Shown: piece by piece, positions 50,489-59,200 of the stretch
Layout of the letters: each line of letters starts with the position of its first letter
Numbering within the stretch: position 1 is the stretch's first letter
Source of the DNA: Azospirillum sp. RU38E
GTDB lineage: Bacteria; Pseudomonadota; Alphaproteobacteria; Azospirillales; Azospirillaceae
Direction of reading: 5' to 3'
Assembly: GCF_900188385.1 (NCBI RefSeq)
Contig: NZ_FZOI01000024.1
Location: 1-63,662 of the forward strand
Length of the DNA: 63,662 nt
Program-made: the position numbers and the translations under genes
Notes under the pieces: generated by a model
What the model saw: only the letters and a program-made list of their open reading frames with translations
Database searches by the model: none
What the model was told of the DNA's origin: nothing

Positions 50489-52879
50489 ATGCCGATGTTC
50501 AGTTTTCGTAAAGCCACCCTGCACGGGGCCGTTGCCATGATCGCCTTGGCCGGTACCGTGTCACCCGTTGCCGGGGCAGAAGGGGTGGCCGCCGCGCCGA
50601 TGACGGAATTCAATATTCCCGCCAGTTCCCTGGGGGCGGCCATCGCCCGCCTGGGGCGGCAGGCTGGCGTGATGGTAACGGTCGATCCCGCCCTGGTGCG
50701 CAATCTCCGCACCGAGGGGCTGCGCGGTCGGTACAGCGTGGCAGACGCACTGGACCGGTTGCTGGCCGGCAGTGACCGGCAAGCCAAAATAGATGGAACC
50801 GGTGGCTTCATCATTGCCACCCGTGGGAATATCGCCAGCTCGATCCCGGAAACCGATACGGAAATCGTCGTCATCGGCACGCCGGAATCGCGCTATGTCA
50901 GCCGCACGCCACAAGCCGGCAGCCGCATTGAAAAGGACATCCTGGACACCCCCCGCTCGGTCGATGCCATCCCGGAGCAGGTGCTGCGCGACCAGCATAT
51001 AAGGGAGTTGAGCGAGATCTACCGCTATTCTGTCAATGTGGTGAACAATGACGGCTATGGCGGCACGCGGGAGGATTACATTATCCGTGGTTTCCGCCGC
51101 CGCGATGATGTCTACCGTGATGGCGTGCGGCTGAAGACTAACAGCATCGTCGATCCCAGCACCGTCGCCAGCGTGGAAATCCTGAAAGGCCCCACGTCCG
51201 ACATCGGCCAGATGACGCCGGGCGGGTTGGTCAACATCATCACCAAGAAGCCGCAGTTGCAGGAATACCGCCGGATTGAACTGAATACCGGCAATCAGGG
51301 GGAGCGCCAAGCCTATGCCGATATCACCGGCGGCTTTGCCGGGGACCGCTTCGCCTATCGGCTGACCGGAAGTTACGAAAATGGCCACACATTCCGCAAT
51401 GACAGCAAGACCAAGCGCAGCTTTGCCAATGGCAGCCTCAGTTGGTTCGGCGACAGCGGCGCCACCGCCAATCTAACCTATGAGCATGGCGATGACGATC
51501 GACCGATGGATCGCGGCTCTATCACCCTGCCTGTCAGCGGCAGCCTGCGCGAGGTGCCTTCCCTCCCCCGCTCGCAGCGTCTTGACGCTCCCTTTGCCCG
51601 ACGCGATTCAAGCTACGATCTGGCATCAGCCGATCTGGCCATACCGGTGACCCCGGATTGGCAGATGGAAGCGAAACTGTTGTCCAACACGGAAAAGACG
51701 GACGAAGTGCATACCGAGGTCCGCTCCATCGCCAGCAATGGCACGCTGGTGCGACGGGTAGAGGGCAATGACGACCGCGACCTGGAAACCCGGTTCGGTC
51801 GCCTGCAGATGCGCGGTCAGGGGGAGTTGGGTCTACCCTACAAGCTGGTGGCCGGTGTGGAATATCGTCGGCAGACGGAAAGCTGGATCAATTATGTCGG
51901 CGCCAACCAGAGTTTCGGCACCGCCTTCAATCCGCAATCGGAAAAACTGGTGAATGATGGGGCCAGTCCGGTGCAGCGGACGCAGCGGTCGGTGAAGCAG
52001 GAGGATTGGGGGCCTTATGTCCAGGCTGATATCCAACTGGCCGAGCCCTTGACCCTGACCCTTGGCGCCCGGCGGGAAGCCTATAAGGGGAACTTTGCCA
52101 ATCAGGTGATCGTCGGCAGCGGGGGCCGTACGGCATTCTCCTATCCCACCAGCTACAAATTCACCAAGTCCGGCGCGCTGGCCTATAAGCCGGAGGAAAG
52201 CTGGACGCTCTATGCCAATTATTCCGACACGTTCCAGCCGCAGAATTTCTATGAGAACAGCACCCAGGTTTTCCCCGCTCAGGAAGGCCGGATGTATGAG
52301 GCTGGCGCCAAGAAAGCCCTGTTCGGCAACCGGCTGCTGCTGACCGCCGCCTATTTCGACATCAAGCAGAGCAATCTGGTGGAGGTTTCCAACGGGGTTC
52401 CCTTCCTGTCGGGTGGGCAAACGTCGCGCGGGGTCGAAATGGCGGTCATCGGCTCGCCCATGCGGGGATTGAATGTCCGCGCCGGGGTCGGGCATGCCGA
52501 TGCGGAGGTGGTCAGCCGCGATACCGCCACCGACGGCAAGCTGCCGACCAATGTGCCGCGCTGGAACGCCAACGCCTATGTCAGCTATGAAATCAAGGAC
52601 GAGGACAGCCCCCTGCGCGGTCTGGGCCTGGGGCTGGGGGCCGTCTATGTCTCCAAGCGCTATGGCGATATCCAGCACAGTTTCTCAATCGGTGACTATA
52701 TCGTGGCCGACGCAACGGCTTGGTATTATCTGCCGCTGGGCACGGGTCGACAGGTTCGCCTTACGGGCGGGGTCAAGAATCTGTGGGATGAGCGCTATTA
52801 CACGGCGTCCGGTGGCACTTACCGTATCGCGGTGGGGGCACCACGCACCGTCTTCGCCGGTCTGGCGGCGGAGTTCTGA
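50489..52879 (+). CDS. Ferri-siderophore TonB receptor with STN signalling domain
   Basis: 796 residues from ATG 50489 (AGGA upstream; an earlier TTG is less likely). A signal peptide (to about residue 30) precedes an STN/secretin-like domain (38-112: FNIPASSLGAAIARLGRQAG ... YSVADALDRLLAGS), TonB box-like EIVVIG, a plug with VASVEILKGPTSDIGQMTPG, and a barrel ending VFAGLAAEF. It is of the FoxA/FhuE-like siderophore receptor class. With FecI-FecR it should both import a ferri-siderophore and signal its presence. Which siderophore is not visible. Confidence 0.9.
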   Translation: MPMFSFRKATLHGAVAMIALAGTVSPVAGAEGVAAAPMTEFNIPASSLGAAIARLGRQAGVMVTVDPALVRNLRTEGLRGRYSVADALDRLLAGSDRQAKIDGTGGFIIATRGNIASSIPETDTEIVVIGTPESRYVSRTPQAGSRIEKDILDTPRSVDAIPEQVLRDQHIRELSEIYRYSVNVVNNDGYGGTREDYIIRGFRRRDDVYRDGVRLKTNSIVDPSTVASVEILKGPTSDIGQMTPGGLVNIITKKPQLQEYRRIELNTGNQGERQAYADITGGFAGDRFAYRLTGSYENGHTFRNDSKTKRSFANGSLSWFGDSGATANLTYEHGDDDRPMDRGSITLPVSGSLREVPSLPRSQRLDAPFARRDSSYDLASADLAIPVTPDWQMEAKLLSNTEKTDEVHTEVRSIASNGTLVRRVEGNDDRDLETRFGRLQMRGQGELGLPYKLVAGVEYRRQTESWINYVGANQSFGTAFNPQSEKLVNDGASPVQRTQRSVKQEDWGPYVQADIQLAEPLTLTLGARREAYKGNFANQVIVGSGGRTAFSYPTSYKFTKSGALAYKPEESWTLYANYSDTFQPQNFYENSTQVFPAQEGRMYEAGAKKALFGNRLLLTAAYFDIKQSNLVEVSNGVPFLSGGQTSRGVEMAVIGSPMRGLNVRAGVGHADAEVVSRDTATDGKLPTNVPRWNANAYVSYEIKDEDSPLRGLGLGLGAVYVSKRYGDIQHSFSIGDYIVADATAWYYLPLGTGRQVRLTGGVKNLWDERYYTASGGTYRIAVGAPRTVFAGLAAEF

Positions 52880-52882
52880 ACC

Positions 52883-53056
52883 ATGACGGTGCGTGATCAG
52901 GCGCGGGCCTGGGGCCTGCTGGCCCTGTTCGAACTGGCGGCCGGTGGTGTTGCCATTGCCCGGCTGGGCCCCGGTCCCGGTATCATCATGGCGCTCTTCC
53001 TGCTGGGCATCGGTGGCACGCTGCTCAGTTGGCTTTATCGCGGGAACCGGCGCTGA
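52883..53056 (+). CDS. Tiny membrane protein (57 aa) in the iron operon
   Basis: ATG 52883 lies 3 nt after the receptor stop and the frame ends at TGA 53054-53056. The 57 residues contain two hydrophobic stretches (LLALFELAAGGVAIARLG; IIMALFLLGIGGTLLSWLY) and a basic tail (RGNRR). The stop overlaps the next ATG (TGATG). I do not recognise a family. Comparable two-helix proteins accompany PepSY proteins in siderophore operons and may be subunits of a ferri-siderophore reductase complex. Confidence 0.6.
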   Translation: MTVRDQARAWGLLALFELAAGGVAIARLGPGPGIIMALFLLGIGGTLLSWLYRGNRR

Positions 53057-53253
53057 TGCGCACGCTGATCGTCACCTTACTGGCCCTGGTGCTGGGCCTG
53101 CCCGTTTGTATCGCACTTGCCGCCCTGCTGGGGCGGACGGCGGGGCTGCGGGGGGACGCGCTGGGCTTTGCCGTGCTGATCACCGGCAATCTGGGCTGGA
53201 TCGTGCTGCTGTTCGCCGCCTTGTGGCAAATAGCGAAGGAAAAGGATCGATGA
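53056..53253 (+). CDS. Small membrane protein (65 aa) in the iron operon
   Basis: 65 residues starting on the TGATG overlap and ending in an ATGA overlap with the PepSY gene. Two membrane helices are evident (LIVTLLALVLGLPVCIALAA; FAVLITGNLGWIVLLFAALW) with a short charged tail (KEKDR). Translational coupling on both sides points to a complex with the 57-residue and PepSY proteins. The family is not recognised. Confidence 0.65.
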   Translation: MRTLIVTLLALVLGLPVCIALAALLGRTAGLRGDALGFAVLITGNLGWIVLLFAALWQIAKEKDR

Positions 53254-54737
53254 CCCGCAAGGAAATCGCCAAGCGGCTGCTGGCCATGCATGGGGCCATC
53301 AGCCTGGTATTCCTGTTGCTGATTTCCTGGTCGATCTGGACCGGCATCCTGTCGGTCTATGCTGATCTGGCACGCCCCTGGTTGCGGGCGGATGTCGCGG
53401 CGGCATTCGACAACCCCGCAGCTTCACCGTCCGCGGTGCTGGACTTCATCCTGCAAGGCGGCAGTTTGGGGGAGAGCTGGAATTTATTGGCCCCGACGCC
53501 GCTCCGGCCTTTCCATGTCTATGCCGGCCCCGTTCCCCCCGGCGGGGCGCCACAGGTCCTGATGGTCAATCCGGCAACCGGGCTGCGGGAACCGTGGAAC
53601 AACCTGGCAGCCGATGGGTTGTTCCGTCGCATCCATACGGACCTGCTACTACCCAAACCCTGGGGACGGCTGGCCATGGGACTGGCGGGGGCGCTGATCA
53701 CCATTCTGGTGGGCACCGGCCTGTTCATCCATGGCAAGCAGATCCGCGATGCCTGGCGCTGGCGACGCAGTTCACCGTTGCTGGATCTCAGCGAAAGCCA
53801 CAAGCGTGTTGGGCTCTGGTTGACGCCGTTCCTGCTGCTGATGGCCCTGACAGGGGCCATTCTCGGGTTAAAGATCGCCATACCGCCGGTCGCGCAGGCT
53901 TTGGGCGTGGCCGTGGAGGTACCGGAGAGGCCGACCTTCACCCGGTCACTGGAACTGACAAGGTTGGATCGCTGCGTCAGCGACGCCTTGGCCGCCGCAC
54001 CGGACACACGCTTTGCCGCAATCAACCGGAGCGGCGACCGGGTGGAGATCAGGCTTCTGCGCCTGCGCAGCCTGCAATGGTGGGGCGAAGGCGGGGGCAG
54101 TGTGCGCGCCCTTTGCGATCTGACTGCCGGTTCCGTCCGGCTGATTCAGACGGCCCCCTCCGGTGGCATCTGGGGGGCGCTGGAAAGCGCGCTGCGTCCC
54201 ATCCACTATGCCCGCTTCGACAGTACCGCGGTGCTGGTAGCCTATATCCTGCTCAGCCTGTTATGTCTGTGGTCGATCGACAGCGGCATGAAATTACTGT
54301 GGCTGCGCCAAGCCGGTGACGGGGCGGACAGCGTGTCCCGTCGCCTTTATCGGGCCAACAACCAGCTTTATGGGGTTCTGCCCCTGCTGCTGCTGGCCGG
54401 CAATCTGGTTGCCGGCTGCACACCCTGGCTGCTGATGGCCTGTGCCATCCTGATCCTTGTCGCGCTCAATCTCACAAGGTGGGCGGGTTGGTTGCGCCAT
54501 CCCGCCTTGTCCTGGGGTCTGGCGGCAGCCTATATGCTGCTGATTGCCGGGCGGCATTGGCTGTTGCCCTGGACAGGGGCCGCCTGGCCCCCGGTTCTGC
54601 TCACCGATGCCAGCCTGCTGGGCATGGCATTCTGGCTGCTGCAGCCCTGGCGCCCTTCCCCGGCAGCTGCCGACCGTGATCCTGGCCGACCGACGGGGAC
54701 AAAGGAGACAAAGGGTGCCCAACACCAAACCGGATAA
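53250..54737 (+). CDS. PepSY-associated TM protein, probable ferri-siderophore reductase
   Basis: 495 residues. An N-terminal helix after MTRKEIAKRLLAMHGAISLV is followed by a periplasmic loop, FRRIHTDLLLPKPWGRLAMG with a helix (ALITILVGTGLFIHG), SHKRVGLWLTPFLLLMALTG, RPIHYARFDSTAVLVAYILL and several C-terminal helices. His residues near the helices are typical of PepSY haem-binding proteins. The FoxB-type member of this family is known to act on ferri-siderophores in the periplasm. The gene is the last of the FecI-FecR-receptor operon. Confidence 0.8.
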   Translation: MTRKEIAKRLLAMHGAISLVFLLLISWSIWTGILSVYADLARPWLRADVAAAFDNPAASPSAVLDFILQGGSLGESWNLLAPTPLRPFHVYAGPVPPGGAPQVLMVNPATGLREPWNNLAADGLFRRIHTDLLLPKPWGRLAMGLAGALITILVGTGLFIHGKQIRDAWRWRRSSPLLDLSESHKRVGLWLTPFLLLMALTGAILGLKIAIPPVAQALGVAVEVPERPTFTRSLELTRLDRCVSDALAAAPDTRFAAINRSGDRVEIRLLRLRSLQWWGEGGGSVRALCDLTAGSVRLIQTAPSGGIWGALESALRPIHYARFDSTAVLVAYILLSLLCLWSIDSGMKLLWLRQAGDGADSVSRRLYRANNQLYGVLPLLLLAGNLVAGCTPWLLMACAILILVALNLTRWAGWLRHPALSWGLAAAYMLLIAGRHWLLPWTGAAWPPVLLTDASLLGMAFWLLQPWRPSPAAADRDPGRPTGTKETKGAQHQTG

Positions 54738-55025
54738 ATCTGACCGGATCAATCCGACCAGTCGGACAAGAAGCTGCTGCAGGATCTGTATATCGTGCTG
54801 TTCATAGGCCGTCTGGCTCAATCAGTTAAATCATCACCAGGGACTAAAAAATTACGCAATATATGTTGATACGTGAGGTCTTGTCCGTTATGTACCTTTT
54901 ATAGTTACATGAAAAAGTGTCCCAATGTCCGGCGGCTTGGGCAGCGCGACGGCGGTCGCCGCCGTACCAAGTTGCAACGAGCTCTACCCATCGGAACGTG
55001 GTGTTAGAATATTGGAGGCAGTGAA
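54738..55025. other. AT-rich seam between iron operon and right-hand accessory block
   Basis: 288 bp without a gene. Base composition drops sharply at about 54830-54915 (runs such as CTAAAAAATTACGCAATATA), unlike the GC-rich flanks. A perfect hairpin ACGGCGG-TCG-CCGCCGT lies at 54949-54965. The sequence ends in GGAGG before the methyltransferase ATG. It is a plausible junction of acquired DNA; no terminal repeats or attachment site were found. Confidence 0.4.
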
Positions 55026-55706
55026 ATGGCAGCCAACCTCTCGCCATTTATGAATCCGGCCGCAGTAGCGACCTATACTCACGATACACCGAGAAAGGTG
55101 CCTGGACTTGCCGATCTCCATCGGATGACGGCAATTCTACTTGCAGAGCGCGCGCCAGCCGCCGCCCATATCCTTGTCGTTGGCGCAGGCGGCGGTTTGG
55201 AACTGAAAGCGATGGCCGAGGCGGTACCAGGTTGGTGCTTCACCGGTGTCGATCCATCATCGGCGATGCTGGATATCGCTCGGGAAACGGTGGCGTCCTA
55301 TACTGATCGAACGACGCTCTTGCTGGGCACCGTGGACCAGGTGCCGAGGGGCCCGTTCGACGGTGCTGTATGTCTGCTCACCCTGCATTTCCTGGACAGA
55401 TCGGAGCGCTTGCACACCTTGCGGGAAATCCGCGGCCGCATGAAGCCGGGCCGGGCACTTGTCATCGCGCATCATACCTCTCCTGATGGCAATTCGGAGG
55501 CCTGGCTGGCGCGCTCTGCGACCTTTGCCGATCAGACCGTCTCCAACACGCAAAAGTCTGCGAACTCAGCAAAAGCGATGGCTGAACGCTTGCCCCTCCT
55601 CACCCCGGCTGAAGAGGAGGCGCTTTTGCTGGAAGCCGGTTTTATCGAACCAAAGCTGTTTTATGCCGCGTTCTCATTCCGTGGCTGGGTCGCGATTGCC
55701 AGCTGA
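55026..55706 (+). CDS. Class I SAM-dependent methyltransferase
   Basis: 226 residues, GGAGG 9 nt upstream. The Rossmann-fold SAM motif I is ILVVGAGGGLELKAM, motif II FTGVDPSSAMLDIARE, then VCLLTLHFLDRSERLHTLRE and a post-motif LKPGRALVIAH-like segment. It is closest in look to the UbiE/TrmR-type methyltransferase-25 group. The substrate is unknown. It converges on the SDR gene at 55763 across a strong hairpin terminator. Confidence 0.85.
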   Translation: MAANLSPFMNPAAVATYTHDTPRKVPGLADLHRMTAILLAERAPAAAHILVVGAGGGLELKAMAEAVPGWCFTGVDPSSAMLDIARETVASYTDRTTLLLGTVDQVPRGPFDGAVCLLTLHFLDRSERLHTLREIRGRMKPGRALVIAHHTSPDGNSEAWLARSATFADQTVSNTQKSANSAKAMAERLPLLTPAEEEALLLEAGFIEPKLFYAAFSFRGWVAIAS

Positions 55707-55708
55707 TT

Positions 55709-55739
55709 GCGCCCCGTTTCGACATGCGAAACGGGGCGC
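55709..55739. terminator. Strong bidirectional terminator hairpin
   Basis: GCGCCCCGTTTCG pairs perfectly with CGAAACGGGGCGC (13-bp stem, 5-nt loop), starting 2 nt after the methyltransferase stop and 24 bp before the convergent SDR stop. There is no long U-tract, but stem strength and location support termination in both directions. Confidence 0.7.
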
Positions 55740-55762
55740 GCGGCGGTGATCGCAGCTTGGTG

Positions 55763-56512
55763 TTACCAGCCCTGTTCCACGGGCAGCACAAAGAGTTCGG
55801 CCATATCGACATGCGCCGGGGCCTGGGCAGCGAAAACGATCATGTCGCCAATATCCTCACCTTGGAGGAACGTCATTTGACGGGACAGATCCTCCATCTG
55901 CTGATAGTAGCCCGGGTCGGTAATGTGGGAATAAAGTTCGGTTGCAACTGCGCCGGGTTGGATGCAGGTCACGCGAATATTGTGCTTCGGTCCCACCTCC
56001 ATACGCAGGCCGTCGGAAAATGCCGCAACCGCATGCTTGGTGGCGCAATAAATCGAGAGGCCCTTGAAGACCTTGCGACCGGCGATCGACGAAATGTTGA
56101 AGACATGCCCGGAACGCTGCTCGATCATCTGCGGAAGGACGGCGGCCGTGGTGTTGAGGAGTCCCTTGACGTTCACGTCCACCATCCGGTGCCATTCATC
56201 GACCTTGAACTGGTCGATATCGGAAAGCGGCATCACGCCGGCATTGTTGACCAGGATATTGATCGCGCCATGGGCGTCGACGAGTTTTTTGACACCAGCC
56301 TCGACAGACGTCTGGTCTGTCACGTCCATCTCCAGGACGAGGGCGTCGCCGCCGCGGGTTTCGATCTGCTGCTTGAGATCACTGAGCTTACCGGTACGAC
56401 GGGCAGCAATGCCCACCTTGGCACCGGCTTCGGCAAGCTTCATAGCCGTGGCGGCACCAATGCCGCTGGATGCGCCGGTAACCAGAGCGATTTTTCCGAT
56501 GAGATTGCCCAT
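55763..56512 (-). CDS. Short-chain dehydrogenase/reductase
   Basis: 249 residues from ATG 56512 (AAGGAG upstream; the longer frame is unsupported). SDR motifs are VTGASSGIGAATAM, an Arg-rich IAARRTGKL suggesting NADP, ILVNNAGVMP, ISSIAGRKVFKGLSIYCATK (Ser, Tyr-x3-Lys) and QPGAVATEL. The YdfG-like group with an IQPGAVATELYSHITDP tail is common next to regulators in proteobacteria. The substrate is unknown; no operon partner. Confidence 0.9.
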   Translation of the reverse strand: MGNLIGKIALVTGASSGIGAATAMKLAEAGAKVGIAARRTGKLSDLKQQIETRGGDALVLEMDVTDQTSVEAGVKKLVDAHGAINILVNNAGVMPLSDIDQFKVDEWHRMVDVNVKGLLNTTAAVLPQMIEQRSGHVFNISSIAGRKVFKGLSIYCATKHAVAAFSDGLRMEVGPKHNIRVTCIQPGAVATELYSHITDPGYYQQMEDLSRQMTFLQGEDIGDMIVFAAQAPAHVDMAELFVLPVEQGW

Positions 56513-57047
56513 CTTCTTTTCTCCTTGTCTTGAGCGCCGCCCGCAAGGCGGCTTGGTCGTGACAAGGGGCAATTGGGGATCGGTAAGCGTGGATTCTCTC
56601 GGGCCTTTGCTCCACCTGTTGGGATCTTGCGCGAAATTGCGGGCACGGGGCAGAAAATGATCGGCCGCTTGCGAAGAAGGCGGCCTTCCTCGCTCACTGC
56701 CGGCGACAACCCGCCGTTCCGAACAAACTCAGGCTTTGCCGGGAATTCTGGCGATAACCTTGATCTCAAAATCAAAGCCGCCGAGCCAATTGACAGAATT
56801 TAAAATGCCATTCTTCTGCTGAGTATCTCACGCTAAACTGATAAAACTACAAAATTATCGCTGAAATATTCCTTGTTCTGGCATCGTGACACGAGAAAAT
56901 CGGTAAGAGAATTTTTATATCTGAATTTAGCCGCCCGGTCACACCGACAAGCAATCCACGGCATGAATGGATGGTATCTATGGGAGTGCCCTCCATTGAT
57001 TGCCTGGGGCACGTCATAATGTCGGCCTTCCAATCAAAGGACTGTCG
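56513..57047. other. Intergenic region between divergent SDR and MBL-fold genes
   Basis: About 535 bp with no convincing gene. It contains an AT-rich stretch at roughly 56785-56935 with TTGACA near 56790 but no well-spaced -10. Short frames here lack coherent homology. It probably holds the divergent promoters. Confidence 0.4.
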
Positions 57048-58031
57048 ATGAAATACGCTTTCCTCCCCCGCGTTACAGCCGCCATGCTTTTTGCGGTAGC
57101 CTCCCCCGTCAGCATTTCGGCGCAAGCCAAAGCCCCTGGTCCGCAGCACGTTGTTTCGCAGCAACTCGGCGGCTACAGCATCCGTGTCGGTGAAGTCAGG
57201 GTCACGTCATTGACTGACGGCAGTGTCCCGCAAGACCTTTACAAGCTACTGCGCCATACGACGCGGCAGAACATCGATACGCTCCTGACGCGCAACTTCC
57301 AGGCCAATCCCGTGGAAGCATCGATCAACGCCTTTCTGCTGGAAATGCCGGGGCATCTCATTCTCGTCGACACCGGCTCCGGTGAGCTGTTCGGTCCCGG
57401 CAATGGCGGCAAGCTCGTCGGCAGCATGTCGGCCATGGGCTTTCAGCCCGAACAGGTGACCGACATCCTCATCACCCATGCCCATTCGGACCACGCAGGG
57501 GGGCTGGTGAGAGGTGGACAGCCGGTGTTCACGAACGCCACCGTTTATGTCGGCAAGCCTGATGTCGACTTCTTTTTTGACCGCGCAAACCAGGCACGCA
57601 CTGGCTATGACAAGGTTCATTTCGACATCGCACAGAATACGCTGAAACCCTATCTGGATGCGGGTAAGGTCAAGATGTTCTCTGGAACAGAGCAGATCCT
57701 GCCGGGTATCAGCGCAACCATCCATCCGGGACATACGCCGGGTGCCGCCTTCTACACGCTCACCAGCAAGGGGGAGCAGATCGTCTTCATCGGCGATACC
57801 ATTCACGTCGCAGCAGTGCAATTTCCCGATCCTGACGTGACCATCGCTTATGACCAGGATGAGAAGCGCGCGGCGGAAGTGCGAAAGCGGGCATTTACCA
57901 AGTTCGCCGCACATGGCGATCTGATCGCCGCCCCGCACCTGCCGTTCCCTGGTATCGGCCATATCCGGGCTGATGGTAAAGGCGGCTATGATTGGGTGCC
58001 GGTAACCTACACCAATCGTGATGGTGACTAA
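57048..58031 (+). CDS. Exported metallo-beta-lactamase-fold hydrolase
   Basis: 327 residues from ATG 57048 with a Sec signal peptide (LPRVTAAMLFAVASPVSISA-QA). The zinc motif is LITHAHSDHAGG (HxHxDH), followed by IHPGHTPGAAFY (His), FIGDTIHVA (Asp) and a final His in APHLPFPGIG. The family includes lactonases and other hydrolases; this exported subtype often sits beside LysR regulators. The substrate is undefined, and beta-lactamase activity is not implied. The next gene is a LysR regulator on the same strand. Confidence 0.88.
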   Translation: MKYAFLPRVTAAMLFAVASPVSISAQAKAPGPQHVVSQQLGGYSIRVGEVRVTSLTDGSVPQDLYKLLRHTTRQNIDTLLTRNFQANPVEASINAFLLEMPGHLILVDTGSGELFGPGNGGKLVGSMSAMGFQPEQVTDILITHAHSDHAGGLVRGGQPVFTNATVYVGKPDVDFFFDRANQARTGYDKVHFDIAQNTLKPYLDAGKVKMFSGTEQILPGISATIHPGHTPGAAFYTLTSKGEQIVFIGDTIHVAAVQFPDPDVTIAYDQDEKRAAEVRKRAFTKFAAHGDLIAAPHLPFPGIGHIRADGKGGYDWVPVTYTNRDGD

Positions 58032-58163
58032 CAGCAGCCATCGCCGAATTAAGATGGAATACCGGTCGCACTTCGTTCGCGATTTTGTTCACACATGCGC
58101 TGCACTACGCCGCATCTATATAGTATCCCGCCAATCATCGACCGGATCGCGAACGAGGTGAGG

Positions 58164-59081
58164 ATGAATCCAATAGAGGGCATGGACCTTGATCTGTTGT
58201 CGGCGCTAGAGGCACTGCTGCAGGATCGCAATGTCACGCGGGCGGCGACACGATTGGGGATAAGCCAGCCGGCGCTCTCAGCCCGTTTGACCCGCCTGCG
58301 GGGCTTGCTCGGTGATCGTCTGTTTGTTCCAGCTCCTAATGGACGCGGCGTCGTCCCAACGCCGCGCGCAGAAGCCTTGATTCCGTTGGTTTCGAATGTC
58401 ATGCAGCAAATCGCTGCGATCATGGAGCCGGTGACCTTCGATCCAAAGAGCAGCAGCCGAGTGTTCACACTGGCGTTACAGGAGAATCCGGCAATCATGC
58501 TCGGTCCGGGCCTTGCACAGCGCGTGCGTGCCGCCGCCCCCGGTCTACGGCTCAGATTGGCGGTACCGGACCGCAGGCAAATCTCTGCGCTACTGGAGAG
58601 TGGTGACATCGATATCTTTGTGGGGGGAACGACTGACGCGGAGAATAGCTGGATTGGGCGGTCGCTGTTCGATGATGATTTTGCGACGGCACAGCGTAAA
58701 GGACATCCCCGGGGAACGGGACCGATAGATCTGGAGGAATTTTGTAGCCACGCGCATCTTCTCGTCTCGTCCGCAGGCGATCCCTTCACCGGTGTTATCG
58801 ATAGAGCCTTAGACGAGATCGGGCGAACGCGCTTTGTTGCAATGTCAGTTCAGAGCTACGCAGTAGCGCCGACCATCATTGCGGGAAGCGATCTGCTGTG
58901 CACATTGCCCACCCGTATGCTCCGGCGCTTTGATGCCGCCCTGGATCTCTTCGCACCGCCGGTTCCGCTGAAGCCCATCGCGATCAGCGCCTATTGGCAT
59001 CTGCGGCATCAGGAGGATCCGGGACACAGCTGGCTGCGTGAACAGCTTTTTGCTGCGGCCGGTACCGTTGAACGGAACTGA
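58164..59081 (+). CDS. LysR-family transcriptional regulator
   Basis: 305 residues from ATG 58164 (GAGGTGAGG directly upstream; 58095 is a longer alternative). It starts MNPIEGMDLDLLSALEALLQ with HTH DRNVTRAATRLGISQPALSA and RLTRLRGLLGDRLFVPAPNG, and has a PBP2_NodD-like effector domain ending AISAYWHLRHQEDPGHSWLR. It is distinct from the 16961-17881 regulator. It may control the flanking exported hydrolases. Confidence 0.88.
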   Translation: MNPIEGMDLDLLSALEALLQDRNVTRAATRLGISQPALSARLTRLRGLLGDRLFVPAPNGRGVVPTPRAEALIPLVSNVMQQIAAIMEPVTFDPKSSSRVFTLALQENPAIMLGPGLAQRVRAAAPGLRLRLAVPDRRQISALLESGDIDIFVGGTTDAENSWIGRSLFDDDFATAQRKGHPRGTGPIDLEEFCSHAHLLVSSAGDPFTGVIDRALDEIGRTRFVAMSVQSYAVAPTIIAGSDLLCTLPTRMLRRFDAALDLFAPPVPLKPIAISAYWHLRHQEDPGHSWLREQLFAAAGTVERN

Positions 59082-59200
59082 GTTCTGGATCCATCGCCCG
59101 CGGTACCATCACCCGATGGATATTGCCAATCCGTGCTCATCGGCTTTGTCGATCCTATTCCCGCGCCATGAAGCACGTTTCTTGCCGGAGGGAGAACAAC

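Noticed and set aside
57048-58031. Beta-lactam resistance gene.
   Set aside because: Only the generic MBL fold is visible; nothing in sequence or context separates it from the many non-lactamase exported hydrolases of this superfamily.
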